This document shows positions 7,362-14,601 of a DNA stretch of 34,744 nucleotides, one piece after another. The position numbers and the translations under genes were made by a program. Numbering within the stretch: position 1 is the first letter of the stretch; each line of letters begins with the position of its first letter. Below the pieces are notes generated by a model. It worked only from the letters and a program-made list of their open reading frames with translations. It did not search any database and had not been told where the DNA came from. This DNA comes from Parcubacteria group bacterium GW2011_GWA2_38_13 (GTDB lineage: Bacteria; Patescibacteriota; Patescibacteriia; Buchananbacterales; GWA2-38-13): NCBI GenBank assembly GCA_000992395.1, contig LBUD01000008.1:1622-36365 (forward strand), written 5' to 3'.

Positions 7362-7389
7362 TTGACAAATTTTTTAGATGTGATATGGT
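7362..7389 (+). promoter_or_regulatory. Putative promoter for small RNA A
   Basis: TTGACA (7362-7367) and TATGGT (7384-7389) are separated by 16 bp. They lie just after the M50 gene and no protein gene follows on this strand for over 1 kb. Confidence 0.5.
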
Positions 7390-7394
7390 AATTA

Positions 7395-7460
7395 TATTGA
7401 TACAAGGAAACCCAAAAATAGCAAAAATACCTCGTGGCTTATCGAGGTGTTTTTGTTTTT
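7395..7460 (+). ncRNA. Putative small RNA A
   Basis: An approximately 62-nt transcript is predicted between the promoter at 7362 and a terminator hairpin (ACCTCG / CGAGGT, 7429-7448, flanked by A- and T-runs). Its 5' end carries TATTGATACAAGG, which is complementary to the loop of putative RNA B (7504-7517). No coding frame is visible. Existence of the RNA is inferred from promoter and terminator only. Confidence 0.4.
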
Positions 7461-7469
7461 ATAAAAAAA

Positions 7470-7478
7470 TGCTATAAT
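7470..7478 (+). promoter_or_regulatory. Extended -10 promoter for small RNA B
   Basis: TGCTATAAT is an extended -10 element (TGn followed by TATAAT), placed about 7 nt before the predicted 5' end of the hairpin RNA. No good -35 box is seen. Confidence 0.45.
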
Positions 7479-7484
7479 AATATT

Positions 7485-7551
7485 ACGGCGTTATGATCGC
7501 GACCCTTGTATCAATATATTTTGGGGTCACTGCGGTCTTTCGCCGTTTTTT
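7485..7551 (+). ncRNA. Putative small hairpin RNA B
   Basis: A long stem-loop assembled by eye: ACGGCG (7485-7490) pairs with CGCCGT (7541-7546), GATCGC (7495-7500) with GCGGTC (7532-7537), and GACCC (7501-7505) with GGGTC (7524-7528). It leaves an 18-nt apical loop and ends in a T-run that makes it its own terminator. The loop with the adjoining CC contains CCTTGTATCAATAT, the exact complement of 7394-7407 at the 5' end of putative RNA A. It fits no known RNA family that I recognise. Confidence 0.45.
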
Positions 7552-7569
7552 ACGTATATTGCAAATCTA

Positions 7570-7605
7570 AAAAGGTTCAATGCCTTTATGAGGTTTGAAC
7601 CTTTT
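7570..7605. terminator. Bidirectional terminator
   Basis: An 11-bp perfect stem (AAAAGGTTCAA / TTGAACCTTTT) with a 14-nt loop. In the minus direction it ends the two small genes at 7647-8306. Confidence 0.75.
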
Positions 7606-7646
7606 GTTGTCTATGGCTTATGGCTTACTGCTTTATGGCTGTAACG

Positions 7647-7829
7647 CTATATTGATTCAAGTTCTTTAAGGAGTTCGGTAATAAGTTTTTGTTGTTCCGG
7701 TGTCAGCTGTTTTGGCGTTTGTATTTTTTTTACTGCTTTTTTCGCGGGCTTTTTTACGGGTTTTTTTGCGCCTTTCTTTTTCTTTGTGATTTTTTTCGCG
7801 GGTTTTTTTGATTTTTTCGTTTTCGGCAT
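7647..7829 (-). CDS. Small Lys/Pro-rich basic protein
   Basis: A 60-residue protein. Residues 1-37 are almost entirely Lys, Ala, Pro and Thr in KKPAKK-like repeats, followed by a short helical end (LTPEQQKLITELLKELESI). The composition resembles histone H1-like or ribosome/nucleoid-associated tails, so nucleic-acid binding is a reasonable guess but not shown. It follows the 7848-8306 gene by 18 bp and shares its terminator. Confidence 0.6.
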   Translation of the reverse strand: MPKTKKSKKPAKKITKKKKGAKKPVKKPAKKAVKKIQTPKQLTPEQQKLITELLKELESI

Positions 7830-7847
7830 ATGGTAATTATTAATTTA

Positions 7848-8306
7848 TTAAATACCCTCAATTTCTTCGTGGAGTTTTTTGCTTTCTTTCTCTTGCCGCG
7901 CCTTTTCCCAATCAGCTACTTTGTAATGATTTTCTGAAATTATTGCTTGGAAATCATTTTCTATTTGCATTTCTTTCATTTTATACGCTTTTATTAACTT
8001 GGTTACCTCACTATCATCACTTTCACCGTGAACATGCATTTCAAAATTTTCGTCAGCATCTGGAAAAATGGTTTTTAATTTATCCCACCACATCCTTAAT
8101 TTATCAAGTCTTTCAAGTTTTTTTTCACTTGCTTCATGCTGTATGGCTTCGGAACATCTTAATACCTCTTTCTCGGTTTGGCAGTCTTCGATATTAAGCG
8201 GAACAATCTTTTTTTCGTCATCTTTGCCGGGGTTTTCTTGTTCGCCAATATTTTCGCTTGGAGGGACAATTTTCTCTTCAGGCACAAATGGATTGCTTTC
8301 TGGCAT
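7848..8306 (-). CDS. Hypothetical acidic protein
   Basis: A 152-residue soluble protein, not recognised. The first 40 residues are Pro/Glu-rich and probably disordered. Residues 45-150 look helical with charged heptads (EKKLERLDKLRMWWDKLKTI and EKARQEKESKKLHEEIE), suggesting a coiled coil. There is no signal peptide or membrane segment. It is first in a two-gene unit with the Lys-rich protein; opposite charges could let the two interact, which is speculation. Confidence 0.6.
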   Translation of the reverse strand: MPESNPFVPEEKIVPPSENIGEQENPGKDDEKKIVPLNIEDCQTEKEVLRCSEAIQHEASEKKLERLDKLRMWWDKLKTIFPDADENFEMHVHGESDDSEVTKLIKAYKMKEMQIENDFQAIISENHYKVADWEKARQEKESKKLHEEIEGI

Positions 8307-8395
8307 AAATTTTTGTTAATTAAATGATTAAATAGGTGGATTGAGTTATCCACTCACGATTGTATTATAGTATGGAATAAATAAAAATACAAAGA

Positions 8396-8433
8396 TGGTA
8401 TACTTATATAAACGGTGTCCGATGGTCGGGCAC
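8396..8433 (+). promoter_or_regulatory. Extended -10 promoter and 5' leader hairpin
   Basis: TGGTATACT (8396-8404) is an extended -10 element. The predicted transcript starts near 8411 and opens with an 8-bp hairpin (GTGTCCGA, loop TGG, TCGGGCAC; 8415-8433) before the ribosome site of the 8468 gene. Confidence 0.5.
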
Positions 8434-8467
8434 ATTTTATAGATGGTTCTTTTAAAACGGAGGTTTT

Positions 8468-8662
8468 ATGGGAGAAAAAATTAGAAAAAAAGCTGAATTT
8501 AATTTTTCATTTTTAGATCTCACCTCCGTTGAAATATACGTGTTGCGCAGGCATTTGCATTTACGGGTTTCCAGGGAGGCTCGTATACGATTTGGGCGCT
8601 TGCGCTCGAAATATTTTCATACTGTGCTTCAAAGGGCTTTAGCCAAGGCAATGGCGGCGTAA
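8468..8662 (+). CDS. Small basic hypothetical protein
   Basis: A 64-residue protein with a strong ribosome site (CGGAGG, 5 nt before the ATG), its own promoter-like box, a leader hairpin and a terminator. That set of signals argues it is real despite its size. It is Arg/Lys-rich (VLRRHLHLRVSREARIRFGRLRSK) and may bind nucleic acid. No family recognised. Confidence 0.65.
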   Translation: MGEKIRKKAEFNFSFLDLTSVEIYVLRRHLHLRVSREARIRFGRLRSKYFHTVLQRALAKAMAA

Positions 8663-8695
8663 ATCGTACTTTATTTTTTGGAGGGGATCACAAGA

Positions 8696-8726
8696 GCCTT
8701 TTCATTTTTTGAAAAGGCCTTTTTTT
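8696..8726 (+). terminator. Rho-independent terminator
   Basis: Stem GCCTTTTC / GAAAAGGC (8696-8703, 8711-8718) with a 7-nt loop and a run of seven T. Confidence 0.85.
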
Positions 8727-8740
8727 ATTGACCCCCCCCT

Positions 8741-8866
8741 CTCCAGACTGTCCGAGAACGAATTTCTGTAGGGGCGACTCTTGTGGTCGCCCAGATACAT
8801 TACACAAATTTTGGGCGGGCACAAGACCCGCCCCTACATTTTTACGAATTTTTGGACGGTCTGGAG
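8741..8866. repeat. TIR element copy 1 (GTAGGGGCGA family, 126 bp)
   Basis: Terminal inverted repeats CTCCAGACTGTCC / GGACGGTCTGGAG (one mismatch) bound two inner palindromes: GTAGGGGCGACT..GGTCGCCC and GGGCGGGC..GACCCGCCCC. It is nearly identical in the left half to 19637-19758. No coding capacity. Likely a MITE-like or REP-like element. Confidence 0.75.
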
Positions 8867-8879
8867 GATTCTGCGAATT

Positions 8880-8900
8880 GGGTTTGCCAGCGGCAAACCC
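8880..8900. repeat. Short palindrome (GGGTTTGCC/GGCAAACCC)
   Basis: A 9-bp perfect inverted repeat with a 3-nt loop lies just beyond the topA stop. There is no T-run on the minus strand, so it is more likely a repeat unit than a terminator. Confidence 0.45.
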
Positions 8901-8917
8901 CTACGCTTAACGATAGC

Positions 8918-11119
8918 TTACGGTTTTTTGTGATTTTTACATTCCTTATTACTGCAAACAACAGATTCGTTTTTACCAAAAAGCATTAAGCTTTGGCACT
9001 CAGTGCATTTTTCTCCCGTCGGCGCCGCCCAGTACGCGTTTTTACATTCAGGATAATTTGAGCACGCGTAAAACACCCCTCGGCGCGAGCGCTTGGCAAC
9101 AATTTTTCCTTTGTTGCATTTCGGGCAAACTGCGTATTCCTTGGGTGGAGTTTTTTTAATATATTTGCATTCCGGATATCCGGAGCATCCGATAAAAAAT
9201 CCGAATCTGCCGCGTTTTCTCGTAAGATCTTTTCCGCATTCAGGACATTTTTCTTCAATTTTTTCCGCAGGTATCGCAACGCCATCCGCTCCGACTTCTT
9301 TTGTGTTTTTACATTCCGGATATCCGGAGCATGCCATAAATTTACCGTATCTCCCCATTTTTATCACCATGGGCTTTCCGCACTTTTCACACACCTCGTC
9401 GGTTTTTTCTTCTGTGATTTCTTTTTTTACAAGCTCTTTTTCTTTTATCGCAAGATTTTTATTAAAAGGCGTATAAAATTTTTCAATGGCCTTTTGCCAT
9501 TCCAATTTTCCTTCCGCAATATCATCAAGCTCGCTTTCAAGATTGGCGGTAAAATCATAATCAACGATATGCGGAAAGTGCTCAACCAAAACATCGTTTA
9601 CTAAAATTCCCATATCGGTGGGCTTTAATCTTCTGTCTTCTTTTAATACGTAGCCCCTTTCCTGCACCGTGGAAATGGTCGGCGCGTAGGTGGATGGCCG
9701 GCCGATACTTCTTTTTTCCAGCGCTTTGACAAGCGTGGCTTCTGTATATCGCGCCGGGGGTTCGGTGAAATGCTGATTTGAAGTAATTGTTTTTACATCT
9801 ACGTTATCTTTTTCTTGAATCTCGGGAAGAATGTTTTCTTCCATTGCTGAAGGATACAATTTTAAAAATCCATCAAAGGCGATAATGGATCCGGTTGCGC
9901 GAAAAATAGATACTTTTGATGTATCGGTAATATCCACCGAAGTTGTATCCACTACCGCTTCGGTCATTTGGCTTGCCATGGCGCGTTTCCAGACAAGATC
10001 ATACAGTTTGAGTTGGTTTGGATTCAGATATTGTTTGATTTCCTCGGGCGATAAATGCGCATGCGTTGGCCTGATGGCTTCGTGCGCCTCTTGCGAATTT
10101 CTTGCTTTGGTTTTGTAGGTTTTCGGCCCTTGATAATAATTTTGCCCGAAATTTTTTGCAATATAGCTTCCGGCCGATATAATAAATTTTTCAGAAAGGT
10201 TTGTTGAATCCGTTCTCATATAGGTGATAAGACCGACTTGGCCGATTTCGCCCAATTCAACTCCTTCATAGAGTTGTTGCGCAAGCATCATGGTTTGTTT
10301 TGCTGAAAAGCCGAGGCGGTTGTTGGCTGCCTGTTGGAGCGTTGATGTTGTATATGGAGCAGAAGGATTTCGTTTTGCCTGTTTTTTTTCAACGCTTGAA
10401 ATAAAAAATTTCTCATTTTCCAGACGGTTTTTTATTTTTTCCGCAAAGTCTTTAGTGTTTATTGTAAATTTTTCAATCGGTTTATTTTCATACGAAATAA
10501 TATGCGCGTGAAATTCCGATCCGGTTTTTGCAAATATTGCGTCAATGGTCCAATACTCTTCGGGCTTGAATGCCTGAATTTGGCGTTCGCGCTCTACGAT
10601 GAGGCGAACAGCAACCGATTGCACGCGCCCTGCCGACAGGCCCCGCGCCACTTTGTGCCATAAAAGCGGAGAGAGCTTATATCCTACCAAGCGGTCTAAA
10701 ACGCGCCGCGCCTGCTGAGCGTTTACAAGGTTCATATCCAAATCGCGCGGATTTTGGATAGCTTCTTTTATGGCTTCTTCTGTGATCTCATGGAAAGCTA
10801 TTCTTTTTATCTGATTTTTTTTCGGCTTGATGAGCTGTATCAGATGCCAGGAGATTGCTTCTCCTTCACGGTCTTCGTCTGTAGCGAAGTAAATGATTTT
10901 TGCTTTTTCAGCGTCTTTTTTCAGGGTTTCAACAACTTTTTTCGCTTTGAGAGGCACCGTGTAGGTTGGTTCAAAATTATTTTCAATATCAACGCCAAGC
11001 TTAGTTTTCGGCAAATCCCGGACATGACCAAAAGAGGATTCTACTTTGTAATCTTTTCCAAGAAATTTTGTAATAGTTTTTGCTTTTGTAGGGCTTTCTA
11101 CGATGACTAAATTTTTCAT
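8918..11119 (-). CDS. topA: DNA topoisomerase I (type IA)
   Basis: Relaxes negative supercoils by transient single-strand cleavage. The 733-residue protein starts with the Toprim domain (E8 in VIVESPTKAKTI; DEDRE at 81-85). The catalytic tyrosine is Y300 in LITYMRTDST. The C-terminal tail carries three full Cys4 zinc ribbons, each with a GYPEC or NYPEC ending (CEKCGKP.., CPECGKD.., CPKCNKG..), and a fourth, divergent one (CTECQSL..CSNKEC). It lies downstream of dprA, a pairing conserved in many bacteria, with a 148-bp gap that contains TATAAT-like and TACGAA repeat sequence. Confidence 0.97.
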   Translation of the reverse strand: MKNLVIVESPTKAKTITKFLGKDYKVESSFGHVRDLPKTKLGVDIENNFEPTYTVPLKAKKVVETLKKDAEKAKIIYFATDEDREGEAISWHLIQLIKPKKNQIKRIAFHEITEEAIKEAIQNPRDLDMNLVNAQQARRVLDRLVGYKLSPLLWHKVARGLSAGRVQSVAVRLIVERERQIQAFKPEEYWTIDAIFAKTGSEFHAHIISYENKPIEKFTINTKDFAEKIKNRLENEKFFISSVEKKQAKRNPSAPYTTSTLQQAANNRLGFSAKQTMMLAQQLYEGVELGEIGQVGLITYMRTDSTNLSEKFIISAGSYIAKNFGQNYYQGPKTYKTKARNSQEAHEAIRPTHAHLSPEEIKQYLNPNQLKLYDLVWKRAMASQMTEAVVDTTSVDITDTSKVSIFRATGSIIAFDGFLKLYPSAMEENILPEIQEKDNVDVKTITSNQHFTEPPARYTEATLVKALEKRSIGRPSTYAPTISTVQERGYVLKEDRRLKPTDMGILVNDVLVEHFPHIVDYDFTANLESELDDIAEGKLEWQKAIEKFYTPFNKNLAIKEKELVKKEITEEKTDEVCEKCGKPMVIKMGRYGKFMACSGYPECKNTKEVGADGVAIPAEKIEEKCPECGKDLTRKRGRFGFFIGCSGYPECKYIKKTPPKEYAVCPKCNKGKIVAKRSRRGVFYACSNYPECKNAYWAAPTGEKCTECQSLMLFGKNESVVCSNKECKNHKKP

Positions 11120-11121
11120 AT

Positions 11122-11185
11122 ACGAATAATATTATACTAATATACGAACAGTACGAATGATACGAATAGATACGAATTCGTTTTG
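11122..11185. repeat. Degenerate TACGAA repeats upstream of topA
   Basis: ATACGAA and TACGAA units recur at 9-10 bp spacing (AGTACGAA, TGATACGAA, TAGATACGAA), ending in GAATTCG. On the minus strand TATAAT (11136-11131) could serve as a -10 box for topA. The rest of the 11120-11267 gap shows no gene. Confidence 0.5.
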
Positions 11186-11267
11186 ATTCATCTCGTTCGC
11201 AAACATTTAGATGTTCGCATTATATTGTTGCTTTTTAAGATAACTGAAAATTAAATATTTGTCAAAT

Positions 11268-12359
11268 TCATATCTTACAATACATTCCTCCGCCGGCATT
11301 TTTTATTGCTCCTTTTATTTCAAGCATTGAAAGCAGGGAATTGGCTTTTGCCGCGCTTATTTTGCTTTCCCGAATTATGCTGTCAATATGCATTGGTTCT
11401 TTTGCCAATAATGACATAAGCAATTCTTCATCAGGCGCAAAAACAATATCTCCTGATGTTTTTTTAAAATTTACCGCCGTTTCTATATTTAATTCTTCAA
11501 TAATATCTTCGGCGCACGTTACCAGTTTTGCGCCCATTTTTATGAGGTTGTTCACGCCTTTTGCGTTTTCATTATAAATATTTTGGGGAACGGCAAATAT
11601 ATCGCGATTTTGTTCAAGCGCGAATTTTGTCGTGATAAGCGCTCCTGATTTTTCCGGGGCTTCTATGACAAGGGTGCCAAGGCTTAATCCCGAGATTATC
11701 CGATTTCTTTGGGGAAAGTGTGTTTTTAAAGATTGCGTCCCGCAGGGATACTCGGATATTAATGCGCCGCCGGATTCTATTATTGTATGAGCAAGCGCGC
11801 GGTTCGCAACCGGATAAATATTATATTCATCAAGCCCGCCACCAAGCACCGCAAGCGTAACACCTTTAGCTTCAAGCGCTGCGTGGTGCGCAATCGCATC
11901 AATGCCCAGCGCGAGCCCCGATACAATAGCAAGCCCGCGTTGCGCAAGGGTGTAGGAAAGATCGTGAGCAATCATTTTTCCGTAAGAAGAAACCTTTCTT
12001 GTTCCGACAACGCCAAGCGCGAGCTCATAGCTTTTTATTGTGCCCCGATAGTACAGAAGCGGCGGGGGATTTGGTATTTCTTTCAAAAGTCTTGGATAGT
12101 TTGAATCAAAAAGAGAAAGCACGGATACTTTCTCTTGTATAAGGATTTCACATTCTTTGTCCGGGCTGATGAATTTTTTTTCATCCATTATGGCCGTAAC
12201 CGCGCTATTTTCAATGCCCATGGATATGAAATCAGCTGCTTTCGCAGTCCACGCGACCTTGCCACTTTTAAACCCTTTCATTATTTTCGTGAGCCGTATC
12301 GGACCAATATTTGTAATTTTTGTAAACGCAATCCAATAGGGTAAATTTTCGTCAATCAT
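11268..12359 (-). CDS. dprA: DNA processing protein DprA/Smf
   Basis: Binds incoming single-stranded DNA and loads RecA during natural transformation. The 363-residue protein has an N-terminal helix-hairpin region, the Rossmann-like core (GVVGTRKVSSYG, IVSGLALGIDAIAHHAAL, FPQRNRIISGLS, SGALITTKFALEQNRDIFAVP, KGVNNLIKMGAKL) and a C-terminal winged-helix domain (about 300-363). All core motifs are intact. It sits between pth and topA on the minus strand. Its presence suits the small genomes of CPR bacteria, many of which keep DNA-uptake genes. Confidence 0.96.
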   Translation of the reverse strand: MIDENLPYWIAFTKITNIGPIRLTKIMKGFKSGKVAWTAKAADFISMGIENSAVTAIMDEKKFISPDKECEILIQEKVSVLSLFDSNYPRLLKEIPNPPPLLYYRGTIKSYELALGVVGTRKVSSYGKMIAHDLSYTLAQRGLAIVSGLALGIDAIAHHAALEAKGVTLAVLGGGLDEYNIYPVANRALAHTIIESGGALISEYPCGTQSLKTHFPQRNRIISGLSLGTLVIEAPEKSGALITTKFALEQNRDIFAVPQNIYNENAKGVNNLIKMGAKLVTCAEDIIEELNIETAVNFKKTSGDIVFAPDEELLMSLLAKEPMHIDSIIRESKISAAKANSLLSMLEIKGAIKNAGGGMYCKI

Positions 12360-12422
12360 AAGCTAACCATTGACATTAATAGAGTGATTTTGATAATATG
12401 AACTATTCTACCGCGCATTACT

Positions 12423-12522
12423 CTACCTGTTAGGCGTAACGAAATAGGAACCCCTCCTAATCCCTATTGCAGTTATGTAAGTAAATTAAGCAATTTATTG
12501 CGTAATTTACGCTAACAGGTAG
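12423..12522. repeat. MITE-like inverted-repeat element (100 bp)
   Basis: Termini CTACCTGTTAG / CTAACAGGTAG are an 11-bp perfect inverted repeat, extended by CGTAA / TTACG past a one-base bulge. An inner hairpin (AATAGG..CCTATT) sits in the left half. The layout, with inner hairpin off-centre to the left and the words GTTAG and AAATAGGA, echoes the element at 4901-5019, although the termini differ. No clear target duplication and no coding frame. It fills the pth-dprA gap. Confidence 0.6.
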
Positions 12523-12540
12523 TATTATGCTCGGTATTTT

Positions 12541-13107
12541 TTAATTGAATTCATTCATCGCCTCCACCACTCCAACACTTAAAGATGATTCTATTGCCTC
12601 AATCATAAGCGATATGGATGATAGGATTTTTATAAATTCTTCGCTTGAAAATTTTTTCAAAACATATTCTTCAGCTAAAATATTTTGAGCATGCTCTCCA
12701 GCAATTCCGAGCCGGAACCTTGCAAAATTTTGCGTTTGGAGATGGTCTATGATTGATTGTACGCCATTATGGCCTCCCGATGATGCGTTTTGGCTGATGC
12801 GAATCTTCGCAAGTGGAAGATCTAAGTCATCGTGAATCACCATAATATCGTTGGAAGGAATTTTATAGTAATCGGCAATTGCTTTGACAGATACTCCGGA
12901 ATTATTCATAAATGTCATTGGTTTTGCTAGAATAATTTTTTCAGTAAGAATCTCGCCTTTTGAAATTTTTGCGTTAAATTTTTTTATTAATTTCCATTGA
13001 GCAAATTTTTCATTTTTTGTAATTTCATCAATGACCAAAAATCCCGCGTTGTGGCGTGTTTTTTCATATTGTTCGCCGGGATTTCCAAGGCCGATGATGA
13101 GTTTCAT
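12541..13107 (-). CDS. pth: Peptidyl-tRNA hydrolase
   Basis: Releases tRNA from peptidyl-tRNA that has dropped off the ribosome. The 188-residue protein shows GLGNPGEQYEKTRHNAGF with catalytic H19, KPMTFMNNSG, VIHDDLDLP with the conserved Asp, and SGGHNGVQSI. The length matches bacterial Pth. It is in the minus-strand housekeeping block, separated from der by a heptamer repeat array. Confidence 0.96.
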   Translation of the reverse strand: MKLIIGLGNPGEQYEKTRHNAGFLVIDEITKNEKFAQWKLIKKFNAKISKGEILTEKIILAKPMTFMNNSGVSVKAIADYYKIPSNDIMVIHDDLDLPLAKIRISQNASSGGHNGVQSIIDHLQTQNFARFRLGIAGEHAQNILAEEYVLKKFSSEEFIKILSSISLMIEAIESSLSVGVVEAMNEFN

Positions 13108-13125
13108 AAGCGATAATTAGGGGGA

Positions 13126-13216
13126 CAGTAACCGGTAATCAGTAATCGGTAATTAAGAAATTGTTATTCCTGATTCCTGATTACTTGTTACTTATTACAC
13201 ATTGCTAGTTACCTAT
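13126..13216. repeat. Heptamer array pair (CAGTAAT type) between der and pth
   Basis: The left arm has four units (CAGTAAC, CGGTAAT, CAGTAAT, CGGTAAT). The right arm has about five inverted units (TTATTCC, TGATTCC, TGATTAC, TTGTTAC, TTATTAC) and a last CTAGTTAC that contains the der stop codon. Confidence 0.75.
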
Positions 13217-14587
13217 TTTTGTCTTAAAGTTTACTCCTTCCAGATCAAATTGCGTGCGAAAAGTTTTTTTAACATAATTAAGATACGTTTCGTCAAGCGA
13301 TTGATTTTTTCCCAAATACAAAGTGAACTCCGGCGGGTTGGTGCGGGTTTGTTTTATTTTTGTAATGTATGGTTTTTCAATGCCGGTTCCGCCGTAGGGC
13401 TTTTTCATCCGCAAAATATTTTTTAAAATTTTCGCCAGCGCTTCATCGGTTGAGGCAATTTTGCGCCTTTCATATACTTCCAATATTAAGTCTAGAATTT
13501 TTTGAACATTTTTTCCATACACGGCGGATGTGTAGATTATCGGAGCCCATGAAAGCGGGGGGAGCATTTTTTTAATATAATCAGTGGCGATTTGTGCGGA
13601 TATGGTTTCTTTGTTTTGGATAAGATCCCATTTATTGGCGATTATTATCGCGCTTGCCGTGCTATTTTCAATAGTTCCCGACAGGCGCAGGTCCTGGCCG
13701 GATGAGTGAGTGCTTAAATCAAGCACGAAAAGAACGATGTCGGATTTTTTTATGCAATCAAGCGATCTTTTGTAGGAGACGGAATCAAGCCCGGGGGCGG
13801 TATTTCTTCTTTTTTTCAGGCCGGCCGTATCAACGAGCGTGATTTTTTTATCTTTATATATAATATCAATGTCTTGCGGTTCTCTCGTTGTCTGAGGGAT
13901 TGGGGAGGTTATGACGCGCTCTTCGCCAAGTATTGCATTGAGAAGAGATGATTTTCCCACGCTTGGCTTTCCTATGAATGATACGCGTATGGTTTCAAGC
14001 TCAGTTCCTTTTTCCACAAGATCCCAATTATTTTTTTGAACCTTGTTCAATTCTTCCACAATCCTATCAAGAAGATCTCCTGTTCCGCTTCCATTTTTTG
14101 CCGATACGGGGATTGGTTCGCCAAGCCCGAGCGAAAAAAAATCCGATACCCTGTCATTCCATTTCGGCGAATCAATTTTATTGCATGCTAAAACAATCGG
14201 TTTTTGAAAACGTTTGAGGATTTTCGCGAGGTCGCGGTCGTGTTTCATAAGTCCTGCCTGTCCGTCCGCCACAAATAATAAAAGCGTAGCTTCTTTCAAT
14301 GCTTTTTGTGTTTGCTTGATTACTTCTTTTTCAATCAAACCGGGTTCTTTTATCCATTTTTTTGTGCGCAATAATTCAATGCTGTTTTTTAGCTGTTCTA
14401 TATCAACTCCGCCCGTGTCAATAAGATTAAATTGAATTTTTTGCCATTGAACGCGGCTGTAAATTCGGTCGCGGGTGGTTCCGGGAACGGGCGAGGTTAT
14501 GGCTTTTTCAGTTTCCGTGAGCCGGTTGAAAAGCGTTGATTTCCCCGCGTTTATCCGTCCTATAATTGTGACTGTTGGAAGCGCCAT
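13205..14587 (-). CDS. der: Ribosome-assembly GTPase Der (EngA)
   Basis: A tandem-GTPase that matures the 50S subunit. The 460-residue protein has two G domains followed by the KH-like C-terminal domain. G domain 1: GRINAGKST (usual GRPNVGKST, P-loop kept), PGTTRD, DTGG, NKID. G domain 2: GKPSVGKSSL, QTTREP, DTAGL, NKWD. The C-terminal residues (GVNFKTKIGN) end in a repeat array that supplies the stop codon. It follows the LCP gene by 14 bp and is probably co-transcribed with it. Confidence 0.96.
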   Translation of the reverse strand: MALPTVTIIGRINAGKSTLFNRLTETEKAITSPVPGTTRDRIYSRVQWQKIQFNLIDTGGVDIEQLKNSIELLRTKKWIKEPGLIEKEVIKQTQKALKEATLLLFVADGQAGLMKHDRDLAKILKRFQKPIVLACNKIDSPKWNDRVSDFFSLGLGEPIPVSAKNGSGTGDLLDRIVEELNKVQKNNWDLVEKGTELETIRVSFIGKPSVGKSSLLNAILGEERVITSPIPQTTREPQDIDIIYKDKKITLVDTAGLKKRRNTAPGLDSVSYKRSLDCIKKSDIVLFVLDLSTHSSGQDLRLSGTIENSTASAIIIANKWDLIQNKETISAQIATDYIKKMLPPLSWAPIIYTSAVYGKNVQKILDLILEVYERRKIASTDEALAKILKNILRMKKPYGGTGIEKPYITKIKQTRTNPPEFTLYLGKNQSLDETYLNYVKKTFRTQFDLEGVNFKTKIGN

Positions 14588-14601
14588 AAATAATATTTTT
14601 T

